64,000 nucleotides of DNA, from positions 15,843,934-15,907,933 of the forward strand of contig NC_045138.2 in assembly GCF_008831285.2 (NCBI RefSeq), given 5' to 3'. The notes under the pieces were generated by a model. That model did not search any database. It had not been told where the DNA came from and worked only from the letters and a program-made list of their open reading frames with translations. Made by a program: the position numbers and the translations under genes. This document shows, in pieces, positions 62,385 to 64,000 of this stretch; the stretch's first letter is position 1; every line of letters starts with the position of its first letter. The stretch comes from Nymphaea colorata (lineage: Eukaryota; Streptophyta; Magnoliopsida; Nymphaeales; Nymphaeaceae).

Positions 62385-64000
62385 ATTAGTTTAGAATGAG
62401 CAATCATAATAGAATCGGATCAAGTTTATCGAACCGGATTACAATGGTTCAGTTCACTCCATGAAACGCATCTAATCAAGGAGTACTAGAGCAGATGCAT
62501 CTCAATGACCTGTTATGGTTTGGAAGTTTGGAACTGTTACATATGAGTCTGAATGATTCATGTTAAATCATGCTAGACTCGAAATAACCACAAGATATCA
62601 GTAAAATCCACTTCTATTTTCACTGTTCAAGTTTACATCAAGTAATTACTTTCAATATCTTTTTATATAGCTCAAGTTGCAGATTTTAACAAAACAGACG
62701 ATGCTCGATGCTCTCTACTTTTGGTTTTTGTAAGGAAACTTTGTCATCGGATTGGATCTTTAGGAAGAGACAAGTTGGATGCTTTCGGTTAAATGTTTAA
62801 ACGTCGACTCCAATGGAATCTTGAACACAAAATATCCGGAAAAGTTGAAGAGGCGTCGAATAGAACTTGGGCATGATAGGTTTACTATGTTTGTTCTGTC
62901 ATCATTTAAAGGTTGCTATGCATAAATTTGTTGCTCTTCACCAACTACTGTGTCACATAAGGAATCTTAAAATAACTAGGATGTCCAAGTGGAAAATAAC
63001 TATTTACTACTCTCTCAATCATAATTGAACTTTTCTTGGAACCTTTCGCTTGAACAAGCAACAAAAGGTTGTCCATCCACCTTATACCATGAGGAACCTC
63101 TCTCTCTCTCACGTGGCGATCTTGGCTCATTTGCTGTTGGTGGCGGGTTTGGGAAGAATGCAATAATCGTATGTTCAGGAACACATCGCCGACTGTTGCT
63201 TCAATTGGATGCAGTGCTTTAATTGTGTCTTCTCTGTAAGCACAATCTAATTGAGCGGAAGCCGCCTAAAGAATGACAGGGCCTCCCCCCTTTCCCATCC
63301 CTAGGGTCCAGAACTGCTTCGAGATTTGGGTGGGCCCATGGTATATTAGTAAAATAAAGTGTTGCACTGGTCTATGAGACTAATACCCACAAGAATCAAA
63401 CTGATGACTGGGCTCGCCCTGAGCCCCTCGGGGCTCATTGAACACAATTTGGATCTATTCTTGCATGTACAACAGAAAGATAATTGGTTTAAGGCTATCT
63501 ATAAAGCTTTTAATCTAACGGTGAGCCTGTTGATCAGAATTAGATTGGATATAGTTTTTATCATATCAACGGTTCTAATATTGGTTAATTTAACTTGAAG
63601 TTCGGTTCAAAGTTCAACCATGAACTACAAATAACATCAAGATCTTTCTACTAATATTCAAATTAAAATGTTGTCCTTGAAAATGAAATTATTTAACGGA
63701 TTCAATAAAAAAGTTCTATATCACATCAAAGTTCGATTACTGACTGAATGTGATTTTTTTTTTCTTTTTAATCAATTCCACCTACTTGAGTTGGGATTCG
63801 AATGAAACATCAGAATACATCTAACCATTAACATCCCTAAGTGTTATGAATAACCATAGCTGGCATTGGGCTTAATTAAGGTCTGGAAAACGGTGTATCT
63901 CGTAGATATTTTACACAAAAAGTTAAGTAGAAAGAAAAAATAAATTAAGCCACATATCACGTCAAAGTTATTTGAAGGGAGTTTTATAATCTTTAGATCG
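62356..64000 (+). repeat. Subtilase-flank unit, copy C (runs off the window)
   Basis: Begins with AGCAACTAGATTGAATCAAA and GGATTACAATGGTTCAGTTC like unit B. It continues through GGATTGGATCTTTAGGAAGA, CAATTCCACCTACTTGAGTT and TAACCATAGCTGGCATTG to the edge. By comparison with unit B, a subtilase would be expected about 1 kb past the window end, if the unit still has one. Confidence 0.8.

Overview
The window is nuclear DNA from a flowering plant. It carries spliced genes with GT-AG introns, plant-only families (CRIB-type RopGAP, RALF peptide, SPARK receptor kinase, SBT1 subtilases), AT-rich intergenic DNA and many CT/GA and AT microsatellites. I cannot fix the species. Nothing points to a grass, and a magnoliid or other early-diverging lineage is only a guess. 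No rRNA, tRNA, CRISPR array or organelle or bacterial operon was seen, and no retrotransposon polyprotein was recognised.

Layout, left to right. Positions 1-4804 hold no gene I can support. A five-exon RopGAP gene lies on the minus strand (4805-10827), with a dispersed repeat and a tandem duplication in its long third intron. After 5 kb of intergenic DNA comes the small spliceosomal gene SmG (minus, 16084-19345; four coding exons, one of 23 nt). An intronless RALF34-type peptide gene follows (minus, 20837-21280). A decayed copy of a PI-PLC-X-like gene (about 23005-25275, plus) precedes its intact seven-exon relative (27911-33530, plus). A 5.7 kb repeat-bearing spacer leads to a nine-exon SPARK-domain receptor-like kinase (39187-43931, plus). 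The right third is a subtilase region: one intronless SBT1 subtilase on the minus strand (46267-48576) and one on the plus strand (58858-61158). Between and beyond them lie copies of a roughly 2 kb non-coding unit; the last copy runs off the right edge.

The genes do not form a pathway. RopGAP (Rop GTPase switching), RALF (peptide hormone), the SPARK kinase and the secreted subtilases all touch cell-surface signalling, but their adjacency is best read as ancestral gene order. From memory, RopGAP and SmG are neighbours in Arabidopsis (At3g11490/At3g11500), and RALF34, SBT1.9 and the PLC-like gene sit together at At5g67070-At5g67130. I found no clearly new biological system. The most informative items are the conserved gene order, the PLC-like pseudogene with its missing catalytic exons, and the subtilase array with upstream units that lack a gene.
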